64,000 bases of DNA, taken from NCBI GenBank assembly GCA_029266495.1, contig JAQSWS010000030.1, forward strand, positions 56,041 to 120,040, written 5' to 3'. Positions 8,201-15,992 of the stretch are shown in pieces. This stretch comes from Rariglobus sp. Lineage in GTDB: Bacteria; Verrucomicrobiota; Verrucomicrobiia; Opitutales; Opitutaceae. The stretch's first letter is position 1. Each line of letters opens with the position of its first letter. The notes beneath the pieces are model-generated. The model saw nothing but the letters and a program-made list of their open reading frames with translations. It was not told the DNA's origin and ran no database searches. The position numbers and the translations under genes were made by a program.

Positions 8201-9252
8201 AGATTTGTGCGAGCCGCGAGTTGCCGGAGATCGCAACCGCCCTTGCCGCGCATCATCGCGAGGCGAGCGTGAGCGTGTCGCGCGACGATCCGGACGCCTG
8301 GCGGCGGGCGCGTGCGAAACACGAGATGAACGAGCAGACCGAATGGAAATTCGGCGACGTTCCCGGACGCGTGCACGTGTGCGATCTGGCGGGCGTGGCG
8401 GTGCACGCGTTTCCCGGCTTAAAAAATGGTCCGGGCGGCGGAGTGTTGCTGCGATTGTTTAAAACGCCCGAGGAAGCCGCGGCCTCGAGCGGCCCTGCTT
8501 TGGAACGGCTGATGGAGTGGCAACTGGCACATCCGCTGGCGTGCCTGCACAAGGATTTGAAGCAACTGCGCGAACTCGGCGCGCTTCTGGCGACGATCGG
8601 CACGACAGAGACGTTGCGTGAGGATGCGTATGTTTCCGTGAGCCGCTGGTTGCTCTCGGCGGCGCGCGTGAAGCAGCTGGGCTCCGCGGCGTTTGCGGAC
8701 GCCGTTGCCCGGGCAAAGACCGATCTGCAGGGACTTGTGCCGCGTCTGGTGGATCTGTTGCGCGAGATTCTCACGTTGCGGCAGGCCTTGCTGGTGCATC
8801 CGCAACCCTACCGCGGGCAGGGGCCGGACCTCGAGGCGCTCGTGCCCAAGGATTTTTTGCGCGTGACGCCGTATGCGCAGCTCGCGCATTTTCCCCGTTA
8901 TCTCAAGGCGATGAAAATGCGCGCGGAGCGCTGGAAGCAGAACCAGATCAAGGATGCCGAACGCGCGAAACAGCTCGCCGCCTTCACCGGTGTGCCGGAA
9001 CTGCGCTGGCAGGTGGAGGAGTTGCGCGTGAGTTTGTTCGCCCAGGAGCTCGGCACGGCCGAACCGGTGTCGGTGCAAAAGCTGGAGCGGGCGCTGGCGG
9101 AATTGAAACAAGGGAGAAAACCGCACCCGTCCGGACCCGCGGAGGAAGCCGTGCCCAAGCCGCGCGAGGCGACCCCGCTACCGGTGACGACCACCAAGCC
9201 AAAGGCGCCGCTCAAGAGCTTTGGCTCGCTGGATGCGTTGTTCAGGAAATAG
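5233..9252 (+). CDS. hrpA: ATP-dependent RNA helicase HrpA (DEAH family)
   Basis: 1339 residues, close to the usual 1300 of HrpA. Walker A GETGSGKT is at 43-50, DEAH at 140-143, the SAT motif around 172 and the QRKGRAGR motif VI around 350. These are followed by the HA2/winged helix and OB-fold region and the long C-terminal HrpA-specific domain with the KxxxEYLRALPKELRRDFVPLGD-type segment. DEAH helicases of this type remodel RNA and, in Escherichia coli, rescue stalled ribosomes. The start codon is GTG in GTGGCCCGTCCC; no earlier start fits. The last 80 residues are basic and proline-rich, probably disordered. Monocistronic. Confidence 0.96.
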   Translation: MARPDDTSQPAFRIDFPPDLPISARAAEIVDLIAAQQVIILAGETGSGKTTQIPKMCLAAGRGRQGVIACTQPRRVAALSVSKRVAEELNVDWGGPVGCKIRFDDRTSRQTVIKFMTDGMLLAEVQSDPMLRAYDTVILDEAHERSLNIDFLLGHLRTLRHKRPELKIIVTSATIDTEAFSRAFDDAPIVQVSGRTYPVEVIYAPLDEFGSDAAEGDERSAKAEALHYIDGAVEAVERIVRESDSGDVLVFMPAERDIRETTELLEGRRLPNTEIVPLFGRLSNSEQQRVFATSQRRKLILATNIAETSLTIPGIRYVVDTGLARISRYSPQARTRRLPIEAVAQSSADQRKGRAGRVSDGVCIRLYSEKDYNERPRFTQPEIQRANLADVILRMKAFGLGDIERFPFINMPAAKSIRAGYALLEEIGALDSNANEAARQLTPLGRELARLPVDPTVGRMILQARAEKAVREVLVIASGLSIQDPRERPMEAREKADAAHRRFNHPDSDFLALLNIWDAFHDEFDRLSQAKLRRFCKDHFLSYTRMREWRDVHSQLLDVLEQRKDFQFTSVFDGLPPDKINDDRTAFATPAYRAIHRSILAGLLGNIAMRDDENGGYKATHDRRVTLFPGSVLFTRDEPKKHPQGGRAAPRKEGKAPRWIMSAEIMETSRLFARTSARLDPLWALDIGAHVVKVAHSEPFWNQDAGRVMVKQRTRLYGLELESRAVSYGKIDPVHATEIFIREALVNDTVTWPLDFIAHNRGVREEIENLLTRTRDRGYLNLDEGIYRFYAARLLPESAAALEGFQGISSVAELVAFVRERQGDEPRFLMMEPDDLRDPEELQADTEAYPEALPLQQTALPLAYAYKPGQADDGVTLDVPVGTAAALTPAALDWAVPGHLAAKVEHYLRALPKELRRDFVPLGDAARQLAKAASQHSRLTGQRETLPEALATLIGERLKLKLDASVFAEDRPLPDHLRVRVRVLDDEGREICASRELPEIATALAAHHREASVSVSRDDPDAWRRARAKHEMNEQTEWKFGDVPGRVHVCDLAGVAVHAFPGLKNGPGGGVLLRLFKTPEEAAASSGPALERLMEWQLAHPLACLHKDLKQLRELGALLATIGTTETLREDAYVSVSRWLLSAARVKQLGSAAFADAVARAKTDLQGLVPRLVDLLREILTLRQALLVHPQPYRGQGPDLEALVPKDFLRVTPYAQLAHFPRYLKAMKMRAERWKQNQIKDAERAKQLAAFTGVPELRWQVEELRVSLFAQELGTAEPVSVQKLERALAELKQGRKPHPSGPAEEAVPKPREATPLPVTTTKPKAPLKSFGSLDALFRK

Positions 9253-9340
9253 GCGGCGCGTGATAAAAAATTTATAAACCTGCGCCGGTTCCGGCCAAAA
9301 GCGGTCATTTCCCCTTGGCGGACCGGCCGGGGATGGCTGA

Positions 9341-9826
9341 ATGGATGCAACGATGAATGTAGAGTCCGCCCTCTCGGAAATCCGTTTCGGTTTCAAACGC
9401 ATGGCCTCACTCTATGGAGAGCCGGTTTTTGATGAATGGGTGCTGGTCGCCCTTGCTGACAGCACCGGCGCCATCCAGGGCTACGAAGGACCCCGTGCCT
9501 CGGAGTTTCTCGCTTCATTCACCCAGGATATCGCGACTTTGCGGGCCGAACTCGCCGAAGAGGACCTCGATGTCGGTGGCTTCACCTTTGGCGCGGCCAC
9601 CCACGGGCACACCTATGATGCGGCCATGCGCGTCGGTCCGGCGGCGTATTTGCTCGGCAACCACACGAAGCGTTCGATGGAGGAAATCCGTGCGCGTCCC
9701 CTGTGGTTGAAGGCTCAGGTGGCCTGGTTCGGACTGAGCGAACGATTCCGCGCCGATCCGTTGATCCTCCCCGTCCCCGCCCACCGGACTCAACCGGCCC
9801 AGCCGGTGACGACAAACGCTGCGTAG
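9341..9826 (+). CDS. Hypothetical protein
   Basis: 161 residues with no signal peptide or membrane segment and no motif I recognise. The body looks like a small alpha/beta protein, with FDEWVLVALADSTGAI, then an acidic helix and a central GGFTFGA strand. The last 25 residues are rich in Pro, Thr and Gln. Alternative starts are MDATMN at 9341 and MNVESA at 9353; the second has the better context. Its 3' end overlaps the convergent exchanger gene by 37 bp, which is unusual for the window but both frames look real. Confidence 0.75.
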   Translation: MDATMNVESALSEIRFGFKRMASLYGEPVFDEWVLVALADSTGAIQGYEGPRASEFLASFTQDIATLRAELAEEDLDVGGFTFGAATHGHTYDAAMRVGPAAYLLGNHTKRSMEEIRARPLWLKAQVAWFGLSERFRADPLILPVPAHRTQPAQPVTTNAA

Positions 9827-10815
9827 GCCGCGACGAGCGCACCGCCCAGCCAGCGAGGCAGGCCGCCGGCGAACAGCAGGCAAAGGACGTGCAGTCCCGC
9901 GCCGGCCATGAGCAGCATCAAGCCCCAGTTGGCATGGGGCGGCATGGGCAGGGGTTTGAGCAGTGCAAAGAGTCCGATGCCAAGGGGAATGCAGATGTGG
10001 CCATCCCCGACCTGCGACGCGTAGACCACCTCGGGGCGTTTTCGCGCGGCGTAGAAAAAGGCGAGCAAGGCATTGGGCAGGACCATGAGCCAGCCGGTCA
10101 GCCAGCCGAGGTTGGCGGCGCTGAAAAAACCGGACTGCTGGCGGGTCAACCACGTCACCAATTCGTCGATACTGGTGAAGAGCACGATGCCACCCGCCAG
10201 GACAAGCAGAAGGTCCAGCCAAAAGCCCGCGCCGAGGGAAAGCCGTTGCCGCGTGTTGTGCTTGAGCACGTCGTAGACCTGGAATGTCTGCCAGAATACG
10301 AAGAGTCCCGTAAGCACGAGTCCGTCGGAGAAGTCCAGGACGCCGTCCTCCGCCAGCGCCCACGTTGTGCCGGAGAAGAACACGACGGCGAAGAGGGTGA
10401 GCACGAGTGAAAGGCGGTTGAGCCGTTGGGGCAGTCCGGCGTCCGCACCCACTTTCGCACGGCTGCCGCGGCGGGGGCGTTTTGCGGATTCGGCGGAGGG
10501 CACGACGGCCAGACCCCAGAGGAGCGCGGGCAGACCGAGCAGCAGCGTGAGATTGGTGACGTTGTTGACGACCGCGTTGGTCATCACTTCCTGCGCGGGC
10601 GTGTTGCCGCGGGCGACGATGAAGACGAAGAGGAGGTTGCCCAGGCCCGAGCACAGCGGCATCACGAGCGTGCCCAGGGCGGTGCCTTCGAATCCACGGT
10701 CCATGATCGCCTCCAGCCTCCAGAGCATGAACAGCGATGAAGCGAGAAACAGCACTGCGTAGGTGATGGGATCGTCCAGGCCCAGCGAGGACAACCAACC
10801 GGGAATCGGATTCAT
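9790..10815 (-). CDS. Sodium/calcium exchanger (CaCA) superfamily membrane protein
   Basis: 341 residues with about ten hydrophobic helices. Two inverted-topology alpha-repeat-like segments are seen: the first around GTLVMPLCSGLGNLLFVFIV with the following TNAVVNNVTNLTLLLGLPAL, the second around ANLGWLTGWLMVLPNALLAF and QVGDGHICIPLGIGLFA. That is the arrangement of CaCA cation exchangers, although the acidic residues of the classic GxSxPE repeats are not clearly kept, so the ion is uncertain. Start at MNPIPGW; the upstream extension in the ORF track is the ABC gene in another frame. The start overlaps the upstream ABC ATPase stop by 4 bp (ATGA), pointing to translational coupling. Confidence 0.8.
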   Translation of the reverse strand: MNPIPGWLSSLGLDDPITYAVLFLASSLFMLWRLEAIMDRGFEGTALGTLVMPLCSGLGNLLFVFIVARGNTPAQEVMTNAVVNNVTNLTLLLGLPALLWGLAVVPSAESAKRPRRGSRAKVGADAGLPQRLNRLSLVLTLFAVVFFSGTTWALAEDGVLDFSDGLVLTGLFVFWQTFQVYDVLKHNTRQRLSLGAGFWLDLLLVLAGGIVLFTSIDELVTWLTRQQSGFFSAANLGWLTGWLMVLPNALLAFFYAARKRPEVVYASQVGDGHICIPLGIGLFALLKPLPMPPHANWGLMLLMAGAGLHVLCLLFAGGLPRWLGGALVAAYAAFVVTGWAG

Positions 10816-11597
10816 AGGCGAACGCCGAGATGGAAACCGTCGTGTTTCCGGGTGAGGCGCACGGTCGCACCGAAAGCCTGCGACAAGGTGCGCGACGTGA
10901 GAATGGTGTTCACCGGCCCGGCGGCCACGACCTTGCCCGCCGCCAGCACCAGCGCGTGGCTGAAGCCGGGCGTGATCTCCTCGACGTGGTGCGTCACGAG
11001 CACGAGCGCAGGGCCGCGCGGTGCCCGGGCGAGCCCGCTGATAAAATCGAGAAACCGTGCACGGGCGACCGGGTCGAGGCCCGCACAAGGCTCGTCAAGG
11101 ATGAGCAGCCGCGGCTTTGCCATGAGGGCGCGGGCGATGAGCACGCGCTGACGTTCGCCTTGCGAGAGTTGTCCCCACAGGCGAGCGGGCAGCTTGCCGG
11201 CACCCACCTGACGCAGCAGCCGCAGGGCGGCGGAACGGTCGGCGGGGAGCGGTTTTACCCAGAGGTCGAGTTGGGCGTATTTGCCGCTGATGACGGTTTC
11301 AAGGGCGGGTTCGCCGGGTGGGACGCTCGCTTGAAGCGCGCTGGTCACGATGCCGATTTGCAGGCGCAGGTCGCGCCAGTCGCTCCGGCCGTAGTGTTCG
11401 CCGAGCAATTCGATCTCGCCTCCGCTGGGGGTGAGGTAGCCGGTGAGCGCCTTGAGGAGCGAGGTCTTGCCGCAGCCGTTGGGGCCGAGGATCACCCAAT
11501 GTTCACCGCGTTCCACGCGCCAGGTCAGGTTGTGAAGCAACGTGGTGGCGTCACGTTGGATTACGAGATTCTGGATATGGAGGAGCGGCGCAGCCAT
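10812..11597 (-). CDS. ABC transporter ATP-binding protein
   Basis: 261 residues, a complete ABC nucleotide-binding domain: Walker A GPNGCGKTS around residue 39, Q-loop in IGIVTSAL, signature LSQGE, Walker B RLLILDEPCAGLD and switch histidine in LVTHHVEE. Sequence features such as the HWVILGPNGCGKTSLL lead and the HVEEI after the H-loop are those of the ModF/YlmA-like stand-alone ATPases. No permease gene is adjacent. Its stop overlaps the start of the CaCA-type membrane protein, so the two are likely co-expressed, an unusual pairing. Divergent from the EEP-family gene. Confidence 0.9.
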   Translation of the reverse strand: MAAPLLHIQNLVIQRDATTLLHNLTWRVERGEHWVILGPNGCGKTSLLKALTGYLTPSGGEIELLGEHYGRSDWRDLRLQIGIVTSALQASVPPGEPALETVISGKYAQLDLWVKPLPADRSAALRLLRQVGAGKLPARLWGQLSQGERQRVLIARALMAKPRLLILDEPCAGLDPVARARFLDFISGLARAPRGPALVLVTHHVEEITPGFSHALVLAAGKVVAAGPVNTILTSRTLSQAFGATVRLTRKHDGFHLGVRL

Positions 11598-11732
11598 GGA
11601 AGAGGCGTCAGCGTGGCAGGTGGCCCAAGGCCGTCAAATAGAGGCGTGCTGATGCAAAGATCGGGAAACAACGGCCTTTCCTTTTGCGTCAGAGAACTGG
11701 TCCGGAAAAAGCTGAACAAACGGGTTACCTCT

Positions 11733-13217
11733 ATGCGTAAAATCATTTTTTTGATGGTGGCGGCGGCTTCGGTGTCCGCCGCCTGGGCGCGTTCTTTTTC
11801 TGTCGTCGTCTATAACGTCGAGAACCTCTTCGACGCCGATGGCATGGCGGTTTACGATGATTATCAGGCATCAAAATACACCGCGGCCCATCTTGCAGTG
11901 AAGCTCACCGGTATCTCCAAGGTGCTGGCCAAAGTGGACAAGGGTGCGGGACCCGACGTCATTTTTTTCAACGAGATCGAGGCCGACCAGACGCCCGCGT
12001 CGACGGTGACGGACGCCGGCAAGTGGCTGGAAAAATACGCAGGCAAACGGTTCAACGAACTGTTGGCGGAGTCACCGATGACCGCGGAGCTCACCGGGGT
12101 TCCGTCTGAGATATGGCTGCAGAAGGCGCTCTGGGACGAAGGTCTGCGGGGTTACAACGTGGTGAGCGGCGACGACCGCTCGGGATCGATCGCCGTCAAG
12201 TGCGTCCTCTTCTCGCGGTTTCCCGTGAAGAAAACGCGTCTGCATCCCATCCAGAACGCACGTCCGATCGTCGAGGCGGAACTCGATGTGAACGGGCAGC
12301 CGCTGTATGTGTTCAACAACCATTGGAAGTCGGGTGCGGGAGACGTGAAGACCGAGGCCGATCGCCGGGCCAACGCCCGCACGTTGCGCGTCCGCCTCGA
12401 TCAGATTCTGGCGGCCGACCCCAACGCCGACATCATCATCGGTGGTGATCTCAATTCCCAATACAACCAGAAGGTGCGTTATCGCGACATGGGGGAGACG
12501 GGGATCAACGACATCCTGGGGTCGCAAGGCAACGAACTCGCCATTCGTGGCAAGGAGCGCGATCTCTACAATCTGTGGTTCGAGCTGCCATCGGATGCGC
12601 GTGGCAGCGACGTCTTCAAAGGCGAATGGGGCACGCTCGTGCACCTGATCCTCTCGCGAGGCCTCTACGACATGCGCGGGGTGCAATATGAGGACGGTAG
12701 TTTTGCGGTGATGAAAATCACCGGGTTCAACGCCGATTCCGTGGGTCTTCCCAATCGTTGGAAGCCTTACCCGGCGCCCGGCTCCGGGTTTTCGGATCAT
12801 TTCCCGCTCTACGCCCGCTTCCGCACGGTCGATGACAACCGCACCGACCGCTGGATGCCGCTGACCAAGCCGACGACGGACGACAGCAGCAGCACGCTCA
12901 AAATCGATTACGCCCCGGTCGACCTCTTCAAGCACGCGCTCAAGCCCTCCGAGCTGCCCAAGGGTGCCGACATGCGCGACGGCAGTTATAACGGGAAAAT
13001 TTTTTATATCTCCGCCAAGGGCTACACCAACGACAAGGGCCACGTGAAGGTGAAGATCGGCGATCTCGAATATGACGTGTTCAGCCATCAAAAGGAGATT
13101 CGTGACCTGCTCCGCAACGATGCCAAGGAGGGCAAGACCCTGCATTTCTACGGCGAACTCGGCACCTTTAAAGGGAATTGGCAGTTCGTCGTGCAGGGCA
13201 AAGAGTGGGTGAAGTGA
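11733..13217 (+). CDS. Secreted endonuclease/exonuclease/phosphatase (EEP) family protein
   Basis: 494 residues with a cleavable signal peptide (MRKIIFLMVAAASVSAAWA). The EEP (DNase I-like) fold is marked by YNVENLFD near the start, FNEIEA with the metal-binding Glu, NNHWKSG with the catalytic His, IIGGDLNSQY with Asp/Asn, and SGFSDHFPLYAR with the final Asp-His pair. The last 110 residues follow a linker and form a separate small domain resembling an OB-like nucleic-acid-binding module (KVKIGDLEYDVFS). Probably a periplasmic or exported phosphoesterase; substrate unknown. I ignore the ORF-track extension to 10830, an ABC/CaCA shadow. The next gene begins within its stop codon. Confidence 0.88.
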   Translation: MRKIIFLMVAAASVSAAWARSFSVVVYNVENLFDADGMAVYDDYQASKYTAAHLAVKLTGISKVLAKVDKGAGPDVIFFNEIEADQTPASTVTDAGKWLEKYAGKRFNELLAESPMTAELTGVPSEIWLQKALWDEGLRGYNVVSGDDRSGSIAVKCVLFSRFPVKKTRLHPIQNARPIVEAELDVNGQPLYVFNNHWKSGAGDVKTEADRRANARTLRVRLDQILAADPNADIIIGGDLNSQYNQKVRYRDMGETGINDILGSQGNELAIRGKERDLYNLWFELPSDARGSDVFKGEWGTLVHLILSRGLYDMRGVQYEDGSFAVMKITGFNADSVGLPNRWKPYPAPGSGFSDHFPLYARFRTVDDNRTDRWMPLTKPTTDDSSSTLKIDYAPVDLFKHALKPSELPKGADMRDGSYNGKIFYISAKGYTNDKGHVKVKIGDLEYDVFSHQKEIRDLLRNDAKEGKTLHFYGELGTFKGNWQFVVQGKEWVK

Positions 13218-13606
13218 ACCGCACTCTCACCGTCTATACCTACGCCAACTGCGACACCTGCCGCCGCGCCGTGAAATGGCTCCGTGCGCAGAAGATCGCC
13301 TTCGAAGAAAAACCGATTCGCGAGACCCCGCCGACTCCCGCCGAGTTGCGCACGATGCTCACCCGTCTGGGTGGTGCGGGCGCGCTGCGCAAACTGTTCA
13401 ACACGTCGGGGGGCGATTATCGCGCACTGAAGCTCGGCGAAAAGCTTCCTGCGATGAGTGAAGCCGGGGCGATCGCGTTGCTTGCGGGCAATGGCAATCT
13501 GGTGAAACGCCCGTTTGCGCTTGGCTCCGCCGCTACGGCGCAGGCCGTGGGTCTGGTGGGCTTCGACGAGGCCGCGTGGGCGGAGGCGCTGGCAACGGGG
13601 CGATGA
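13214..13606 (+). CDS. ArsC/Spx-family thioredoxin-fold protein
   Basis: 130 residues from a GTG that overlaps the upstream stop (GTGA), so it is coupled to the EEP gene. TLTVYTYANCDTCRRAVKWL is the beta-alpha start of a thioredoxin fold with the CxxC pair of the YffB/ArsC/Spx group, followed by the IRETPP segment typical of the family and NLVKRPF near the end, where arsenate reductases have an Arg-Pro loop. Members are glutaredoxin-dependent arsenate reductases or uncharacterised regulators (YffB/MgsR-like); no ars genes are nearby, so arsenate is not supported. Confidence 0.88.
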   Translation: MNRTLTVYTYANCDTCRRAVKWLRAQKIAFEEKPIRETPPTPAELRTMLTRLGGAGALRKLFNTSGGDYRALKLGEKLPAMSEAGAIALLAGNGNLVKRPFALGSAATAQAVGLVGFDEAAWAEALATGR

Positions 13607-13684
13607 AAAGCTGACAATTATCGTGAATTATGCGGGGGATTTCGCCGGCGACGGCGTGTATCCTTATGAATTTACATCCAATCC

Positions 13685-14431
13685 ATGAACTTGAAGCTAC
13701 CCCTCCTCGTATTCGTTACTTTTTTTGCTGTCGCCTCGGTTAGCGCCGAGGCCGGCAACAATTCACCGACGCCACAACGCCGGGTAATGCGCGACCCTTC
13801 CGCTCAACCGGAGGTCGCCCGTTACAGCCTCAACTTTCCCGGTGGCACGCCACGGGAGCTCTCCGCGGCCGTGGCCCAGGCTTCGGGCAAGCCCTGCAAT
13901 CTCATCGTGGCGCCCAAGTTTGAAAACATGAAGTTGCCGGCGATCCGGCTGGAAAACGTCACGACGTCGGAGTTGTTCACGGCTTTGCGGGAGAGCAGCC
14001 ACGTGACGGAGTGGGGTTCGCAGGGACAAACCGTCAATACGATCAGGTATAACTTTATTACAATGAGCAGCCCGGTGACGGACGAGTCCATCTGGTTTCT
14101 TTTTACCGGGGGCTTGATGCCTGACAGCAAGCAAGAGCAGCCCGTCGTGTGCCGTGTATACAGCCTGGCCATGTATCTGAACGACTACTCGGTGGACGAT
14201 GTCACCACGGCGCTGACCACCGCCTGGAACTTGCAGGGCGCGGAGCCGCCGAAGCTCGCATTCCACAAGGAGACCAGCCTGTTGATCGTGGTGGGCGACC
14301 CGGTCCAGCAGGATTCGGTCAACCAGGTGCTCTCCTCGCTGTCCTTGAATTTGGGTGGCACAGGGTCGAACCAACGCGTGCGGAAGGTTTTGGAACCAGA
14401 TGGGACGCCCAAGGTGCCTGCATCGAAGTGA
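13685..14431 (+). CDS. Secreted protein with secretin/STN-like domains
   Basis: 248 residues with a signal peptide (LLVFVTFFAVASVSA). Residues about 45-100 (ARYSLNFPGGTPRELSAAVAQ... LPAIRLENVTTSELF) resemble the short N-terminal domain of secretins and TonB receptors, and SLLIVVGDPVQQDSVNQVLSSL near the C-terminus resembles an N1/N2 secretin subdomain. The pore-forming secretin domain is absent. It stands 18 bp upstream of the ECF sigma gene and may share its transcript. A role in envelope sensing is a guess from context. Confidence 0.75.
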   Translation: MNLKLPLLVFVTFFAVASVSAEAGNNSPTPQRRVMRDPSAQPEVARYSLNFPGGTPRELSAAVAQASGKPCNLIVAPKFENMKLPAIRLENVTTSELFTALRESSHVTEWGSQGQTVNTIRYNFITMSSPVTDESIWFLFTGGLMPDSKQEQPVVCRVYSLAMYLNDYSVDDVTTALTTAWNLQGAEPPKLAFHKETSLLIVVGDPVQQDSVNQVLSSLSLNLGGTGSNQRVRKVLEPDGTPKVPASK

Positions 14432-14449
14432 AGCGGTTGAACCGCCCGT

Positions 14450-15085
14450 ATGACGAGAGGGGCGAACATTGCGGTCGTGAAGACACCTTCGCTGGCGCGC
14501 ATCATGGACGCGCCCGGTGAAACGGAGTTGGCTGCGCCGGACATTGGTGTGCTCACGACTCGCATGCGGCGGGGAGAGGAGGCGGCATGGCGGCTGTTTT
14601 ATCAGCGTTACCATGACCGGTTGCTGCGTTATTTGCTCGTCGTGACCCGTGCGGAGATGGTGGCGAAGGAGGTCTTGCAACAGACGCTCCTGCGGGTGGT
14701 GCGGCATGTGCGGACCTTTGAGGACGAAGCGGTGTTTTGGAGCTGGCTGACGGTCCTGGCCCGCAGCGCGGTGGCGGATCATGGGCGGAAGCACCGACGG
14801 TATTTCGCATTTTTGGAACGTTTTTTTCGGCACTCAGCGGTCGAAGAGCGCGAGTTCGGCGACGCGGATGCACGTTTGCTGGAGCTTCTCGAAGAAGGGC
14901 TGCAAGCGCTTCCCCCGGATGAACGTTGGCTGGTGGAGCAAAAATATCTGGCGAACCGGGGTGTGCGCGAGATGGCGGTATCGATGCAAGTCACCGAGAA
15001 AGCCGTTGAAGGGAAGCTCGGGCGTGTGCGCCGGAAACTGAGGGCCGCGGTGCTGGAGAAACTAAATCATGAAAAAGACGCCTGA
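14450..15085 (+). CDS. ECF-type RNA polymerase sigma factor
   Basis: 211 residues. Region 2 (LFYQRYHDRLLRYLLVVTR... VLQQTLLRVVRHVRTF) and region 4 (ALPPDERWLVEQKYLANRGVREMAVSMQVTEKAVEGKLGRVRRKLR) are both present with the acidic linker between, the normal ECF layout. The product would direct transcription of an envelope or stress regulon. An internal start at MDAPGE (14504) is possible and would remove 18 residues. The 3' end overlaps the next gene by 17 bp, the usual sigma/anti-sigma coupling. Confidence 0.92.
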   Translation: MTRGANIAVVKTPSLARIMDAPGETELAAPDIGVLTTRMRRGEEAAWRLFYQRYHDRLLRYLLVVTRAEMVAKEVLQQTLLRVVRHVRTFEDEAVFWSWLTVLARSAVADHGRKHRRYFAFLERFFRHSAVEEREFGDADARLLELLEEGLQALPPDERWLVEQKYLANRGVREMAVSMQVTEKAVEGKLGRVRRKLRAAVLEKLNHEKDA

Positions 15086-15590
15086 ACGCGAAACCCTGCT
15101 GGATGTGCTGGCCGTGGATGATGGTGCCGATGACCGCGAGGCGCTGCTGCAACTCACTTTGCGGCACGTCCGCCATCGGCGCGCACGTCGGCGCGCGACG
15201 GGCGGGGCACTGGTCGCCGGCATGGCGTGGGCAATGGTGTGGTCGGGGTGGCATTGGCGCCGGGAAGAGCCGCGTGTGGCCATCGAGCAGCCTGCAATCG
15301 TGCACCCCGGCCCCCGGCTTGAGATCGTGACCACCCAGCCGCTGTCGAAAAACCAACTGGTGAAAACCGAACCCGGGCGCATCTCCGTTGTGAGATCAGT
15401 CGCGGGCGGCGCGACCATCGTGGAAACGGCTCGCGCACTTCGCTCCTGGACGGAGATCGACGATCGTCAATTGCTCGCGATGGTCGACGACCAGGCGGTT
15501 TTGGTGCGCCGGGAGCCCGGGCATGCGGAACTGGTTTTTATCAACCCGGCGGACCGGATGAGATTCGGGCTTCCCCAACAGGTGCGGTGA
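15069..15590 (+). CDS. Putative membrane-anchored anti-sigma factor
   Basis: 173 residues. A charged cytoplasmic N-terminus of about 45 residues ends in an Arg-rich stretch (RHVRHRRARRRA) and is followed by one transmembrane segment (GGALVAGMAWAMVWSGW), then an extracytoplasmic domain. No zinc-finger HxxxCxxC is present, so it is not a ZAS anti-sigma. The assignment rests on topology and on the 17-bp overlap with the ECF sigma gene. It may instead be only a membrane protein of the same operon. Confidence 0.75.
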   Translation: MKKTPERETLLDVLAVDDGADDREALLQLTLRHVRHRRARRRATGGALVAGMAWAMVWSGWHWRREEPRVAIEQPAIVHPGPRLEIVTTQPLSKNQLVKTEPGRISVVRSVAGGATIVETARALRSWTEIDDRQLLAMVDDQAVLVRREPGHAELVFINPADRMRFGLPQQVR

Positions 15591-15654
15591 GTGCGCTGCG
15601 GAACCTAATCGCGCCCGTTGACTCGGATGTGGTTCTTCATGCAGTGTCCTTCGC

Positions 15655-15918
15655 GTGAGTGCTCCCATTCCTACACCGATGCAACAAACCCTCCGCTGGC
15701 TCGCCACGCATGCGAACTTCCCGGCGGCGCGTCTGCCTGCGCGTGCGGAAACCCTGCTGTTGATCGCCACCGCCGCCGAACAGGAGGAGATCGCCCTCCG
15801 TCGTCCCCCGCGTTTTCTGATCGAGCGTAATGACAAGGCCGGTGACGCCTCCCTCAAGGCCTACACCATGAATCGTTCGCTGGCTCATTACGTTTGCAAC
15901 AACGCCCAGAAGACCTGA
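15655..15918 (+). CDS. Small hypothetical protein
   Basis: 87 residues from GTG, or 79 from the internal ATG (MQQTLRW). Basic, largely helical, with no signal peptide and no family recognised. The sequence ERNDKAGDASLKAYTMN and a single Cys near the end are the only landmarks. It lies between the anti-sigma-like gene and the DUF4097-like gene, same strand, with about 65-75 bp on each side, so it may have its own promoter. Confidence 0.6.
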   Translation: MSAPIPTPMQQTLRWLATHANFPAARLPARAETLLLIATAAEQEEIALRRPPRFLIERNDKAGDASLKAYTMNRSLAHYVCNNAQKT

Positions 15919-15966
15919 TCGGGCCTACGGAAATCCTTGGGGTTCTGCCCAAATGGGCTTGCCGAG

Positions 15967-15982
15967 TAGGGTATACACCCTA
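15967..15982. promoter_or_regulatory. Palindrome just upstream of DUF4097-like gene
   Basis: TAGGGTATACACCCTA has perfect 6-bp arms around a 4-nt centre and ends 10 bp before the start codon of the next gene, so it could be an operator or overlap the ribosome-binding region. Only sequence symmetry supports it. Confidence 0.3.
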
Positions 15983-15992
15983 GCTTTCGGTC

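Noticed and set aside
10830-11732. Extension of the EEP-family ORF to 795 residues
   Set aside because: It runs antisense through the ABC ATPase gene; a signal peptide at 11733 marks the true start.
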